A DNA stretch of 28,320 bases from an uncultured Parasutterella sp. (GTDB taxonomy: Bacteria; Pseudomonadota; Gammaproteobacteria; Burkholderiales; Burkholderiaceae_F): the NCBI GenBank assembly GCA_900766055.1, contig CAAFTZ010000168.1:1-28320 (forward strand). The letters are read 5' to 3'. The notes below the pieces were generated by a model. It was not told where the DNA came from. It did not search any database and saw nothing but the letters and a program-made list of their open reading frames with translations. Shown here one piece after another: positions 16,756-24,620 of this stretch; positions within the stretch are counted from its first letter, which is position 1, and each line of letters opens with the position of its first letter. A program made the position numbers and the translations under genes.

Positions 16756-18255
16756 ATGATTGGAACCACAGAATTGATAGCTTCTCTGGACTTAGGGACG
16801 AGTAGTGCCCGAGCGATTATTTTTAATGCGGAGGGGCGGCCCCTGGCAGCTTGTCAAAAACCGCTCACTCAATATTTTCCGTACGACGGCTGGGTCGAGC
16901 AGGATGCCGAGGAAATCTGGCTGAAACAAAAAGAATGTTTGCTAGGCGCATTGGCCGATCTCAAGCTGTCCGGATCGGCGCTGCGGGCGCTTGGTATCAC
17001 AAATCAAAGAGAGACCACGATCGTATGGTCGAAGAAAACCGGAGAGCCGATCTATCGCGCGATTGTTTGGCAGGACAGGCGTACTGCGGCTTTTTGCGAG
17101 CGGCTTCACGACAATGGGTTTGAGCCTTTAATTCATGACAAAACCGGACTTTGTCTGGATCCTTATTTTTCCGCCTCGAAGGTTCGCTGGATATTAGACA
17201 ACGTTGAGGGTGCGAGAGAGAAGGCTTTGGCCGGCGAGCTTTTATTCGGCACTGTCGACAGCTGGCTTATTTGGAATCTGACAGGAGGTTTAGAGCACAT
17301 CACGGACGTCTCGAATGCTTCCCGCACACTCTTATTTAATATTCACAATTGCCGCTGGGATGAGGAGCTGCTGGATATCTTCGGCATTCCGGCGTCCATG
17401 CTCCCCCGCGTCGTGCCAAGCTCCGGCCTCATCGGCAGGACGGAGCCTGCAATCCTCGGCGCTTCGATTGACATCTGCGGCGCGGCAGGAGACCAGCAGG
17501 CAGCTACCTTCGGGCAGGCATGCTTTCAGCCCGGCATGACCAAAAATACTTACGGCACCGGCGGCTTCCTTCTTATGAATACAGGTTCGACGCCTAAGTT
17601 ATCCGACAACCGGCTTTTGAGTACCGTCGGCTGGAAGATTCCGGACGCAACCAGCTATGCTTTGGAAGGAAGCGTTTTTGTAGCGGGCGCAGTTGTGCAG
17701 TGGCTTAGGGAGGGTATGGGACTGATTGAGACGAGCGCGGAAATCGAGAGTCTGGCGCGGCAAGTTAAAGACAACGGAGGCGTTTACTTGATCCCGGCTT
17801 TTGTCGGATTAGGAGCCCCTTACTGGGATCCTCACGCACGAGGATTAATGATCGGTCTGACTCGTGGAACGACACGCGCGCATATTGCTCGGGCTGCATT
17901 AGAATCAATAACATTCCAGTGCAATGACGTACTTCGGGCAATGATGAATGATGCCGGCGCGCGGCTCACCGAGCTGCGGGTAGACGGCGGCGCCTCGGAA
18001 AATGATCTGATGATGCAGTTTCAGGCAGATATTTCCGGCGTTCCGGTCGCGCGTCCCGAAGTGGTTGAGACTGCGGCTTTGGGAGCAGCTTACTTAGCCG
18101 GCCTTGGCTGCGGGGTATGGAAGAGCACGGAAGAAATTGAAAAGTTGTGGCGGCGCGAGCGGACGTTTGAGCCGACGATGTCGCAGGATCAACGCGAATT
18201 TTTAACGACACAATGGGGCCGGGCAGTGGCGCGGTCTAAAGGATGGGAGCAGTAA
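16756..18255 (+). CDS. glpK: Glycerol kinase
   Basis: GlpK phosphorylates glycerol to sn-glycerol 3-phosphate with ATP (499 residues, normal length). It matches the FGGY kinase fold of E. coli GlpK along its whole length: GITNQRETTIVW, DPYFSASKVRWILD, LFGTVDSWLIWNLTGG, NASRTLLFNIH, AGDQQAATFGQACF with the catalytic aspartate, NTYGTGGF, the FGGY signature (GGVYLIPAFVGLGAPYWDP), and RVDGGASENDLMMQFQAD near the C-terminus. The first phosphate loop reads DLGTSSARA, where the E. coli enzyme has DQGTTSSRA. The start ATG has GAGG ten bases upstream. glpD follows two bases after the stop. No glpF facilitator gene is in the window. Confidence 0.96.
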   Translation: MIGTTELIASLDLGTSSARAIIFNAEGRPLAACQKPLTQYFPYDGWVEQDAEEIWLKQKECLLGALADLKLSGSALRALGITNQRETTIVWSKKTGEPIYRAIVWQDRRTAAFCERLHDNGFEPLIHDKTGLCLDPYFSASKVRWILDNVEGAREKALAGELLFGTVDSWLIWNLTGGLEHITDVSNASRTLLFNIHNCRWDEELLDIFGIPASMLPRVVPSSGLIGRTEPAILGASIDICGAAGDQQAATFGQACFQPGMTKNTYGTGGFLLMNTGSTPKLSDNRLLSTVGWKIPDATSYALEGSVFVAGAVVQWLREGMGLIETSAEIESLARQVKDNGGVYLIPAFVGLGAPYWDPHARGLMIGLTRGTTRAHIARAALESITFQCNDVLRAMMNDAGARLTELRVDGGASENDLMMQFQADISGVPVARPEVVETAALGAAYLAGLGCGVWKSTEEIEKLWRRERTFEPTMSQDQREFLTTQWGRAVARSKGWEQ

Positions 18256-18257
18256 GA

Positions 18258-19724
18258 ATGGACTTCAACGCAAAGACTAATCCGGGGCGAGAAAGCCGTC
18301 TTCAGCAATTGGAAGAGGACAAAGTCTGGGATGTGCTCATCATCGGCGGTGGTGCGACCGGCGCCGGTATTGCGGTTGATGCCGCTGCTCGCGGTTTTTC
18401 CACAGTGTTGTTTGACACGCAGGACTTTTCCGAAGGTACTTCCAGCCGTTCAACTAAATTGATTCACGGCGGTGTTCGCTATATGAAGAATCCCCGCGAC
18501 TGGAAGCTGGTTCGCGAGGCGATGATCGAGCGCAAATTGCTTTTGGGCAACGCACCGCATATTGTCCATCCGGAACCGTTCATTCTTCCCTGCTACGAGA
18601 ACTTTGAGCGCGAATACTACATGGCCGGCCTCTGCCTTTACGGCGCCATGGCCTACGGCGGCTACGAAGTCGGCAAGACCGAATTCCTTTCCGCGGCCGA
18701 AACCATTCGCCGTTTGCCTGGCGTCAAAGCCGACGGCTTAAAGGGCGGTGTTCAGTTCTGGGATGCTCAGTTCGATGATTCCCGTCTCAATATTGCCTTG
18801 ATGAAAACTGCCGAGGCCCGCGGTGCGCTTTTACTGAACTATGTGCCGGTCGTGGGATTCGAAAGAGGATGCGGCGGCGAAATTACGGTTGTGAAAGTCA
18901 AGGATAAGTTCAGCGGCAAAGAATACAGCGTTAAGACCCGTATGGTCTTTAATGCAGCCGGCGTCTGGGCTGATGAAATCCGCCGCATGGTTTCTCCGGA
19001 CGTGAAGCCCTTTATCCGCGCCTCTCGAGGCTCTCATATTGTTGTCAGCACGGATCACTTCGGCGGCAAGACCGGCATGTTTATTCCGAAAACTTCCGAC
19101 GGACGTGTGCTCTTCTGCATTCCCTGGCACGGCGTTCTTGAAATTGGAACCACAGACAAGGAAGAAAAAGACATCTCCTTCAATCCGGAGCCGACGGAAG
19201 AAGAAATCGAATTCATGCTCGAGACGGCCCGCAAGTATCTGGCCTATCCGATTTCGCGCAAGGACGTCTTGGCTTCCTTTGCTGGACTGCGTCCTCTGTT
19301 TAATCCGAATGCCGGCGGTTCGACCGCAGCCGTGTCCAGAGAGCACTCGGTCATTCCTGAATTCAAGAACATGATTACGGTTACCGGCGGCAAGTGGACG
19401 GCTTACCGCAAGATGGCCGAGCATGCCATGTCTGTGGCTGTGGATCAAGGCTTAATTTATAAGCGTCCGTGCCCGACGAAATATATGTCGATCTATCGGG
19501 ACAACGAGTTCAATCCTGACGAACTCGAAGCCGAGATTCTCAACGGCACGCTGACGGATGAACAGCTGAAGGCCTACGCAGTACACTGCCGCGACACGCA
19601 GTTTGCTATGACACCGGAAGATGTTCTTTACCGCCGTCTGAGAATCGGCCAGATGAATAAGGCCAAGACAGAAGAACTTCTGCCTAAGATCAAAGACGTT
19701 TTCGAAGCTCAAGCTTCCGAATAA
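18258..19724 (+). CDS. glpD: Aerobic glycerol-3-phosphate dehydrogenase (FAD)
   Basis: GlpD is a peripheral membrane flavoenzyme that oxidises glycerol 3-phosphate to dihydroxyacetone phosphate and feeds electrons to quinone. The 488-residue protein has the FAD dinucleotide fold near its N-terminus (GGGATG at 30-35, within DVLIIGGGATGAGIAVDAA). GTSSRSTKLIHGGVRY follows, typical of GlpD, with further conserved segments such as NAAGVWAD, RGSHIVV, IGTTDKEE, SFAGLRPL and TVTGGKWTAYRKMAE. A short C-terminal domain ends the protein. An in-frame ATG at 18243 overlaps glpK, but ATG 18258 is preferred because GGGAG lies about eight bases upstream. With glpK it forms a two-gene glycerol operon ended by a long hairpin. 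Confidence 0.96.
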   Translation: MDFNAKTNPGRESRLQQLEEDKVWDVLIIGGGATGAGIAVDAAARGFSTVLFDTQDFSEGTSSRSTKLIHGGVRYMKNPRDWKLVREAMIERKLLLGNAPHIVHPEPFILPCYENFEREYYMAGLCLYGAMAYGGYEVGKTEFLSAAETIRRLPGVKADGLKGGVQFWDAQFDDSRLNIALMKTAEARGALLLNYVPVVGFERGCGGEITVVKVKDKFSGKEYSVKTRMVFNAAGVWADEIRRMVSPDVKPFIRASRGSHIVVSTDHFGGKTGMFIPKTSDGRVLFCIPWHGVLEIGTTDKEEKDISFNPEPTEEEIEFMLETARKYLAYPISRKDVLASFAGLRPLFNPNAGGSTAAVSREHSVIPEFKNMITVTGGKWTAYRKMAEHAMSVAVDQGLIYKRPCPTKYMSIYRDNEFNPDELEAEILNGTLTDEQLKAYAVHCRDTQFAMTPEDVLYRRLRIGQMNKAKTEELLPKIKDVFEAQASE

Positions 19725-19727
19725 AAG

Positions 19728-19762
19728 TTTGGCCGAGCAAAGTTTGCTCGGCCAAATTGCAA
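19728..19762. terminator. Long hairpin after glpD
   Basis: A perfect 14-base inverted repeat (19728-19741 with 19743-19756) lies directly after the glpD stop. The plus strand has no T run after it, so it may act by strong pairing alone or as a transcript 3' stabiliser. The strong rplM promoter begins about 30 bases later. Confidence 0.6.
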
Positions 19763-19787
19763 AAAACTTTATCAAAGAGGTATCAAG

Positions 19788-19816
19788 TTGAATTGACTTG
19801 ATTTTTTACGTATAAT
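19788..19816 (+). promoter_or_regulatory. Strong sigma-70 promoter of rplM-rpsI
   Basis: TTGAAT (19788-19793) and a perfect TATAAT (19811-19816) are separated by the ideal 17 bases. Transcription should start near 19823, leaving a leader of about 130 bases before rplM. Confidence 0.85.
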
Positions 19817-19822
19817 CCTGTC

Positions 19823-19954
19823 CTCTCTGTTGGAGCGTTGTCCTTTCGTCATCGCTCGTCCGTTGTAAATAATGTCGTCTCGGGAATTAATCCGCCCGAG
19901 CTTAAAGATAATTTGCGGCGCATCTGTATGCGCCAAATTTATAGGTGAATAGTA
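19823..19954 (+). promoter_or_regulatory. Structured 5' leader of the rplM-rpsI mRNA
   Basis: The ~130-base leader contains two clear hairpins: CTCGGG/CCCGAG (19879-19884 with 19895-19900) and GGCGCA/TGCGCC (19917-19922 with 19929-19934), the second extendable by flanking TTT/AAA. It ends close to AGGTG and the rplM start. L13 leaders that bind the ribosomal protein for feedback are known in other bacteria. Whether this leader does so is inferred. Confidence 0.5.
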
Positions 19955-20383
19955 ATGAAAACCTTCTCGGCCAAGCCGCTTGAAGTGAAGCGTGAATGGT
20001 ACGTGGTTGATGCAACCGATAAGGTTGTCGGCCGCCTTGCCGCTGAAATCGCTCTCAGACTCCGTGGCAAAGACAAGCCTGAATACACACCGCACGTCGA
20101 CACGGGCGATTACATCATTGTTGTCAACGCTGACAAGCTCGTCATGACCGGTGCTAAAGCTGAAGACAAGAAGTATTTCCGTCACTCCGGCTACCCCGGC
20201 GGCGTATACGAGACCACTTTCCGCAAGATGCAGGAAAAGCATCCCGGCCGTGCTCTCGAAATCGCAGTTAAAGGCATGCTTCCGAAGGGCCCGCTTGGCT
20301 ACGCCATGTTTAAGAAGCTCTTCGTTTATGCCGGCAGCGACCATAAACACTCCGCCCAGCAACCCAAACAGCTTGAGATCTAA
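19955..20383 (+). CDS. rplM: 50S ribosomal protein L13
   Basis: L13 is an early assembly protein of the large ribosomal subunit. The 142-residue product is full length and matches throughout: MKTFSAKPLEVKREWYVVDA, GRLAAEIALRLRGKDKP, DTGDYIIVVNADKLVMTG, the conserved KYFRHSGYPGG and the GMLPKGPLG segment. AGGTG lies eight bases before the ATG. It is the first gene of the rplM-rpsI pair behind a strong promoter and structured leader, with three bases to rpsI. Confidence 0.98.
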   Translation: MKTFSAKPLEVKREWYVVDATDKVVGRLAAEIALRLRGKDKPEYTPHVDTGDYIIVVNADKLVMTGAKAEDKKYFRHSGYPGGVYETTFRKMQEKHPGRALEIAVKGMLPKGPLGYAMFKKLFVYAGSDHKHSAQQPKQLEI

Positions 20384-20386
20384 AAA

Positions 20387-20779
20387 ATGATTGGAAATTA
20401 CAACTACGGCACTGGCCGCCGCAAGAGCTCCGTTGCTCGCGTCTTCATGAAGCGCGGCACCGGCAAGATCGAAATCAACGGCCGTTCTCTTGATGAGTAC
20501 ATCCACCGCGAAACCGGCCGTATGGTCGTTCGTCAGCCGCTCATCCTCACCGACAACGTCGAAACATTCGATATCAAAGTCAATGTTCGCGGCGGCGGTG
20601 AATCCGGTCAGGCCGGCGCTATCCGTCACGGTATTACTCGCGCTCTGATCGATTACGATGCAGCTCTCAAGTCTGTTCTGTCTCAGGCAGGTCTTGTTAC
20701 ACGCGACGCTCGTGAAGTCGAACGTAAGAAAGTCGGTCTTCGCAAGGCACGTCGTCGTAAACAGTTCTCCAAGCGTTAA
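20387..20779 (+). CDS. rpsI: 30S ribosomal protein S9
   Basis: S9 is a small-subunit protein whose basic C-terminal tail reaches the P-site tRNA anticodon. The 130-residue product is full length: YGTGRRKSSVARVF at the start, GKIEINGRSLDEY, VRGGGESGQAGAIRHGITRALIDYD in the middle, and the invariant RKKVGLRKARRRKQFSKR end with the final KR. It lies three bases after rplM, so translation is probably coupled. Two tandem terminators follow. Highly basic and codon-biased, as expected for a ribosomal protein gene. Confidence 0.98.
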   Translation: MIGNYNYGTGRRKSSVARVFMKRGTGKIEINGRSLDEYIHRETGRMVVRQPLILTDNVETFDIKVNVRGGGESGQAGAIRHGITRALIDYDAALKSVLSQAGLVTRDAREVERKKVGLRKARRRKQFSKR

Positions 20780-20798
20780 TTCGCTGCAGAATTGCGGA

Positions 20799-20817
20799 CA
20801 CTGCCTTCGGGCGGTTT
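20799..20817 (+). terminator. First of two tandem terminators after rpsI
   Basis: A 6-bp stem (20799-20804 with 20809-20814, one G-U pair) closed by a TTCG tetraloop is followed by a short T run. It sits 20 bases after the rpsI stop. Confidence 0.65.
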
Positions 20818-20821
20818 TCAA

Positions 20822-20851
20822 CAAAGGTCGCTTCGGCGGCCTTTCGTTTTT
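20822..20851 (+). terminator. Second tandem terminator after rpsI
   Basis: A 9-bp stem (20822-20830 with 20835-20843, one G-U pair) with a TTCG tetraloop is followed by CG and six T. It is the stronger of the two and ends the ribosomal protein transcript before argC. Confidence 0.88.
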
Positions 20852-20950
20852 TCTACAGCTGAAAACTTTTAGCTGCAGAAAGCCCGCTGAGGTTCACGGA
20901 CGATATACTTTTCAAAAGTTTGTTCAAATCCTCATTCCTAAGGGCTGCAA

Positions 20951-22009
20951 ATGAAAAAAGTAAAAGTCGGCATTGTGGGCGGTTCCGGTTACACGGGCAT
21001 TGAATTACTCCGTCTTTTGGCACAGCATCCGCATGCGGAGATTGTCACGATTACGGGTCGAAAGGACGCCGGAACGCATGTTGCCAAGATGTTTCCTTCA
21101 CTCAGAGGACGAGTGGATTTGGTTTTTGAAGATCCTGCTTCCGCACCTCTGGATCAATGTGATGTCGTCTTCTTTGCGACGCCGCACGGCGTTGCGATGA
21201 GCATGGCCGAAGAGCTCACTTCTAAAGGCGTCAAGGTCATTGACCTCGCTGCCGACTTCCGTCTGAAAGACAAGGAAATTTTCAAAAAGTGGTACAAGAT
21301 GGACCACAAATGTCCCGATATTTTGGCGAAAGCCGTCTACGGCCAGCCGGAAAGCATGCGGGACGAAATGAAGAAGGCAGACGTTCTCGGCATGGCCGGC
21401 TGCTATCCGACCACCATTGAATTGGGGCTTATGCCGCTGCTCAAACTTCATAAAGAAGTCGGTGATATTGTTAACCTAGACGTTTCGATTGTTGCGGACA
21501 GCAAGTCCGGCATCAGCGGCGCCGGCCGCAAAGCCGATATCAGTCTGAACTGCGCCGAGTTTTCCGATAATTTCAAAGCCTACGGGGTTGCAGGACACCG
21601 TCATGAGCCGGAAATGGTGCAGCAGCTGAGCCTTTTTGCCGGAGAAACTGTTCCTCTGACGTTTATTCCTCATTTGCTGCCCAATATTCGCGGCATCTTC
21701 TCCACGATTTATGTACGATTGAAAGAAAAGGGCAAGAGCGTCGATTATCAGGCTCTTTATGAAAAAGCTTATGCCGAAGAACCGTTTGTCGACGTGCTGC
21801 CGGAAGGCTCGCTGCCGGAGACGAGAATGGTGCGCGGCTCCAACATGGTCCGTATTGCGCTCTACCGCAAAGAACCGGATCTTTTGGTGATTTTGGTGGT
21901 TGAGGACAACTTGGTCAAAGGCTCGGCCGGGCAAGCTGTACAGGCCATGAACCTTGTCATGGGCCTTCCCGAAACTGAAGGTCTTGAGCAAATCGCTTTG
22001 GTTCCGTAA
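20951..22009 (+). CDS. argC: N-acetyl-gamma-glutamyl-phosphate reductase
   Basis: ArgC catalyses the NADPH-dependent third step of arginine synthesis, reducing N-acetylglutamyl phosphate to the semialdehyde. The 352-residue protein has the nucleotide-binding GGSGYTG at 10-16, FFATPHGVAM, and the catalytic cysteine C151 within GMAGCYPTT. SGISGAGRKA, the GHRHEPE motif and FIPHLLPNIRGI in the second domain also fit. The length is that of the ~350-residue class. AAGGG lies about six bases before the ATG. TATACT at 20904-20909 may be the -10 of its own promoter, since strong terminators separate it from rpsI. Other arg genes are not in the window. Confidence 0.97.
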   Translation: MKKVKVGIVGGSGYTGIELLRLLAQHPHAEIVTITGRKDAGTHVAKMFPSLRGRVDLVFEDPASAPLDQCDVVFFATPHGVAMSMAEELTSKGVKVIDLAADFRLKDKEIFKKWYKMDHKCPDILAKAVYGQPESMRDEMKKADVLGMAGCYPTTIELGLMPLLKLHKEVGDIVNLDVSIVADSKSGISGAGRKADISLNCAEFSDNFKAYGVAGHRHEPEMVQQLSLFAGETVPLTFIPHLLPNIRGIFSTIYVRLKEKGKSVDYQALYEKAYAEEPFVDVLPEGSLPETRMVRGSNMVRIALYRKEPDLLVILVVEDNLVKGSAGQAVQAMNLVMGLPETEGLEQIALVP

Positions 22010-22029
22010 GAAAGCGATCAATAAAGGCC

Positions 22030-22054
22030 GAAGGGCCGCGAAAAGCGGTCCTTC
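22030..22054. terminator. Shared hairpin between converging argC and PEBP genes
   Basis: A 10-bp stem (22030-22039 with 22045-22054, one G-U pair) with loop GAAAA lies between two converging genes. No proper T run follows on the plus strand. On the minus strand the hairpin is followed by GGCCTTTATT. It is probably a weak bidirectional terminator. Confidence 0.5.
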
Positions 22055-22067
22055 GTGCTAAATGTGA

Positions 22068-22721
22068 TTAAGAATTTTTCAGTAGCTTCGGGTTCAGAGT
22101 GTAAGTCCCGACGGTGGAGGCCGACGCGAGGATGTGGCCTTTCATGGCTTCTATGACATCTCTGCCGTTGAAGCTCCCCTTGAGGGGCAGCAGCGGAAAG
22201 TCGACTGCGTAAACAGTAAAGACATAGCGGTGAACTCGTTCATCGTTCCACGGAGGGCACGGACCGTCATAGCCATAATAGTGTCCTTCGTTGTTCGGGT
22301 CGCCTTTGAAAGCATCGGTATAGTCGTTGAGTCCCTGGCGCATGCCGTTGGCACAGGCCGGCCCTCTTTTGCCGCGGGGAGAGATGCCTTTAGAAAGCGT
22401 GGCTGCATCGATGCAGGGCTCTTCCGGCACGATATCAACCAATACCCAGTGAAAAAAGCTTGTTCTCGGGGCATCGGCCGGAATCGTTTCTCCTTCGACG
22501 TTGGCTTTGGAAAAATCAGCAGGGACGTCGTTGTCTTCGCAAATGACGATTAACGACTTTGTTCCGAGAGGCGGGTTAGACCAGGCAATCTGAGGATTTC
22601 GGTTGCCTGCCGGCAGTGTGTGTTCTTTTCCCATCGGGTCGGGTTTTGCAAAGGCAAAACCTTCGGGGATGGGCTTGCCGTCTTTAAAAGAGTCGCTCCA
22701 AACGCGAAAAATCGTATCCAT
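22068..22721 (-). CDS. PEBP-family protein (YbhB/YbcL, Raf-kinase-inhibitor-like)
   Basis: This 217-residue protein belongs to the phosphatidylethanolamine-binding protein family, small soluble proteins with an anion-binding pocket. Bacterial members mostly have no assigned reaction. Recognisable parts are LPAGNRNPQIAWSNPP, the pocket-forming EDNDVP (usual DPDAP) and FFHWVLVDIV. GYDGPCPPWNDERVHRYVFTVYAVD is the family signature near the C-terminus. It is longer than E. coli YbhB (about 158) owing to inserts around residues 65-85 and 110-150, like other large members. The reading frame extends upstream into dtd, but ATG 22721 has AGGA eight bases before it and matches the family start. It lies eight bases after dtd and is probably the third gene of the tyrS-dtd operon. 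No signal peptide is seen. Confidence 0.9.
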   Translation of the reverse strand: MDTIFRVWSDSFKDGKPIPEGFAFAKPDPMGKEHTLPAGNRNPQIAWSNPPLGTKSLIVICEDNDVPADFSKANVEGETIPADAPRTSFFHWVLVDIVPEEPCIDAATLSKGISPRGKRGPACANGMRQGLNDYTDAFKGDPNNEGHYYGYDGPCPPWNDERVHRYVFTVYAVDFPLLPLKGSFNGRDVIEAMKGHILASASTVGTYTLNPKLLKNS

Positions 22722-22729
22722 TATTTTTC

Positions 22730-23182
22730 CTAGTCTTTCTTCTTGGGGTAGCAAAGGCGGAACGTCACAGGACCGTCGTTAACGAGGCTAATCTGCATAT
22801 GGGCGCCGAACACGCCTGTCACCGGGTTAAAGCCGAGGGCCCGGAGCTTCTCGAGAAAACGCTCATAAAGGGCCTTTCCGAGGGCGGGGTCTGCTGCCGG
22901 AGAAAAGCTCGGGCGCGTACCGCTGTTGGTGTCGGCAGCCAGCGTGAACTGGGATGCCACGAGAATTCCGCCGCCGACAGCCTTCAGGCTCAGGTTCATC
23001 TTGCTGTCGGCGTCACTGAAAACTCGGTAATCGGCGACCTTCTCTGCGAGGGCGTCGGCATACTCGAGTTTATCGTTTTTTTCTCCGCATACCAGAACCA
23101 TCAAGCCCTGACCGATACTGCCGCGGAATTTACCATCGGCAGTAATCGACGCTTCCGAGACGCGCTGAATCAATGCGATCAT
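22730..23182 (-). CDS. dtd: D-aminoacyl-tRNA deacylase
   Basis: Dtd removes D-amino acids (notably D-Tyr) and glycine mischarged on tRNA, a proofreading step after synthetases. The 150-residue protein is full length and has MIALIQRVSEASI at the start and the active-site SQFTLAAD (77-84, usual SQFTLYAD). The Gly-cisPro motif is also present, as NDGPVT at 135-140. The GTRPSF segment corresponds to the usual GxRPSF. It lies nine bases after tyrS on the same strand, a sensible pairing because Dtd corrects D-tyrosyl-tRNA made by TyrS. The PEBP gene follows after eight bases, and its ribosome-binding site lies beside the dtd stop. Confidence 0.96.
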   Translation of the reverse strand: MIALIQRVSEASITADGKFRGSIGQGLMVLVCGEKNDKLEYADALAEKVADYRVFSDADSKMNLSLKAVGGGILVASQFTLAADTNSGTRPSFSPAADPALGKALYERFLEKLRALGFNPVTGVFGAHMQISLVNDGPVTFRLCYPKKKD

Positions 23183-23191
23183 GACTGGAGG

Positions 23192-24436
23192 TTACTTCAG
23201 TGTGACTTTAGCCCATTTTCTCTTGCCGACCTGAAGCGTATAAGTTCCGGGCTGGACCTGGAGGGCTTTATCTGTGACCTTTTCGCCGTTCAGATGAACG
23301 CCGCCTTGCGTGACGTTGCGTCCTGCTTCAGTGGTAGACGGTGCCAAACCGGCTTCTTTGATGAGCTTAAGGATGCCCATCGCTTCGCCGGTGTTTTCGA
23401 GCGTGACTTCAGGAATATTTTCAGGAACGGCACCCTTGCGGAAGCGATTGATGAATTCCTGCTCGGCAGCGTCGGCAGCTTCGGCGTTGTGGAAGCGCGT
23501 GACGATTTCTTTAGCCAGCATGACCTTGGCGTCGCGCGGATTGCGGCCGGCTTCGCACTCTTTCTTGAGCTGCTGAATTTCTTCGTTGCTTCTCATAGAG
23601 AGCAGGTCGAACCAGTTCCACATCAGATCATCGGACAAGGACATGACTTTGCCGAACATTTCGTTCGGTTCTTCAGTGATACCGATGTAGTTATGTTTGG
23701 ACTTGCTCATCTTATTGACGCCGTCCAAACCGACGAGCAGAGGCATCGTGATAATGCACTGAGCTTCTTGGTTGTACTGACGCTGCAGCTCACGGCCGAC
23801 CAAGAGGTTGAAACGCTGGTCGGAGCCGCCGAGTTCGACATCGGCTTCAAGCTCAACAGAGTCGTATCCCTGCATCAGCGGGTAGATCAACTCGTGCATG
23901 GCAATCGGAGCCTGAGAAGCAAAACGCTTGGCGAAGTCATCGCGTTCAAGCAGACGGGCAAGCGTATAGCGGGAGGCGAGTTTGATGAAGCCGGCCGAGC
24001 CTAATTTATTGCACCATTCGGAGTTAAAACGAACTTCGGTTTTGTCTTTGTCCAAAACTTTGTAGGCCTGATCGAGATAAGTCTTAGCATTGGCCTCGAT
24101 CTGTTCACGAGTCAGCGGCGGACGAGTGGTGTTGCGGCCGGAAGGATCACCGATCGCGCTGGTGAAGTCGCCCACAAGGAAGATCACCGTATGACCGAGG
24201 TTTTGGAATTGACGAAGTTTGTTCAAGACGACGGTATGACCCAAATGAATGTCGGGAGCCGTGGGGTCAAGACCTAATTTAATTCTCAGAGGTTTACCGG
24301 TTGCTTTCGAACGAGCCAGCTTTTGTTCGAGCTCTTCTTCAACGAGGAGCGTGTCTGTGCCGCGTTTAATCAGCGCTATCGCTTCCTTAATATCTTCCGT
24401 TACCGGAAACTTTTTTGCCTGAGCAGTATCTGTCAT
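23192..24436 (-). CDS. tyrS: Tyrosyl-tRNA synthetase
   Basis: TyrRS attaches tyrosine to tRNA-Tyr (414 residues). It is a class I synthetase: the HIGH motif appears as HLGH at 64-67 and KMSKS is intact at 242-246. GGSDQRFN contributes to the tyrosine site, and GDFTSAIGDPSG is conserved in this group. An S4-like RNA-binding domain ends the protein (about 345-414, AGRNVTQGGVHLNGEKV). The HLGH form and KFP-type N-terminus fit the TyrRS subgroup found in many proteobacteria. It heads a minus-strand operon with dtd and the PEBP gene and diverges from the M23 peptidase gene, sharing a 184-base upstream region. Confidence 0.97.
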   Translation of the reverse strand: MTDTAQAKKFPVTEDIKEAIALIKRGTDTLLVEEELEQKLARSKATGKPLRIKLGLDPTAPDIHLGHTVVLNKLRQFQNLGHTVIFLVGDFTSAIGDPSGRNTTRPPLTREQIEANAKTYLDQAYKVLDKDKTEVRFNSEWCNKLGSAGFIKLASRYTLARLLERDDFAKRFASQAPIAMHELIYPLMQGYDSVELEADVELGGSDQRFNLLVGRELQRQYNQEAQCIITMPLLVGLDGVNKMSKSKHNYIGITEEPNEMFGKVMSLSDDLMWNWFDLLSMRSNEEIQQLKKECEAGRNPRDAKVMLAKEIVTRFHNAEAADAAEQEFINRFRKGAVPENIPEVTLENTGEAMGILKLIKEAGLAPSTTEAGRNVTQGGVHLNGEKVTDKALQVQPGTYTLQVGKRKWAKVTLK

Positions 24437-24498
24437 TTTTAGAAAAATCCTGAATTATGTAGGTGGTACCCCGTGAAGACTTGAGAAAATTAATGTTT

Positions 24499-24504
24499 TA
24501 TAAT
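24499..24504 (+). promoter_or_regulatory. Candidate -10 element for the M23-anmK transcript
   Basis: A perfect TATAAT lies 116 bases before the chosen M23 start in the tyrS-M23 divergent region. TTGAGA at 24481-24486 is only 12 bases upstream, too close for a standard -35, so this call rests on the -10 alone. Confidence 0.4.
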
Positions 24505-24620
24505 CAGTCGACTCAAATCCGAAGGGCAGATTTCCAAAACAGCCCTTATTCTACTTTCTCTGCCCGACATTGTCAGATATCGGGGATGTGGGAGTGTTCG
24601 TTTTTAATAGAGAGATCAGA

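Noticed and set aside
19772..20824. 350-codon minus-strand frame opposite rplM-rpsI
   Set aside because: It covers the promoter, leader and two ribosomal protein genes on the other strand, and its translation resembles no protein family I know. It is a codon-bias shadow.
22799..24004. Long open frame (401 codons) on the plus strand opposite dtd and tyrS
   Set aside because: It lies antisense to two genes with unmistakable motifs. It has no recognisable domain and crosses the tyrS-dtd junction. Strong codon bias of the real genes leaves stop-free antisense frames.
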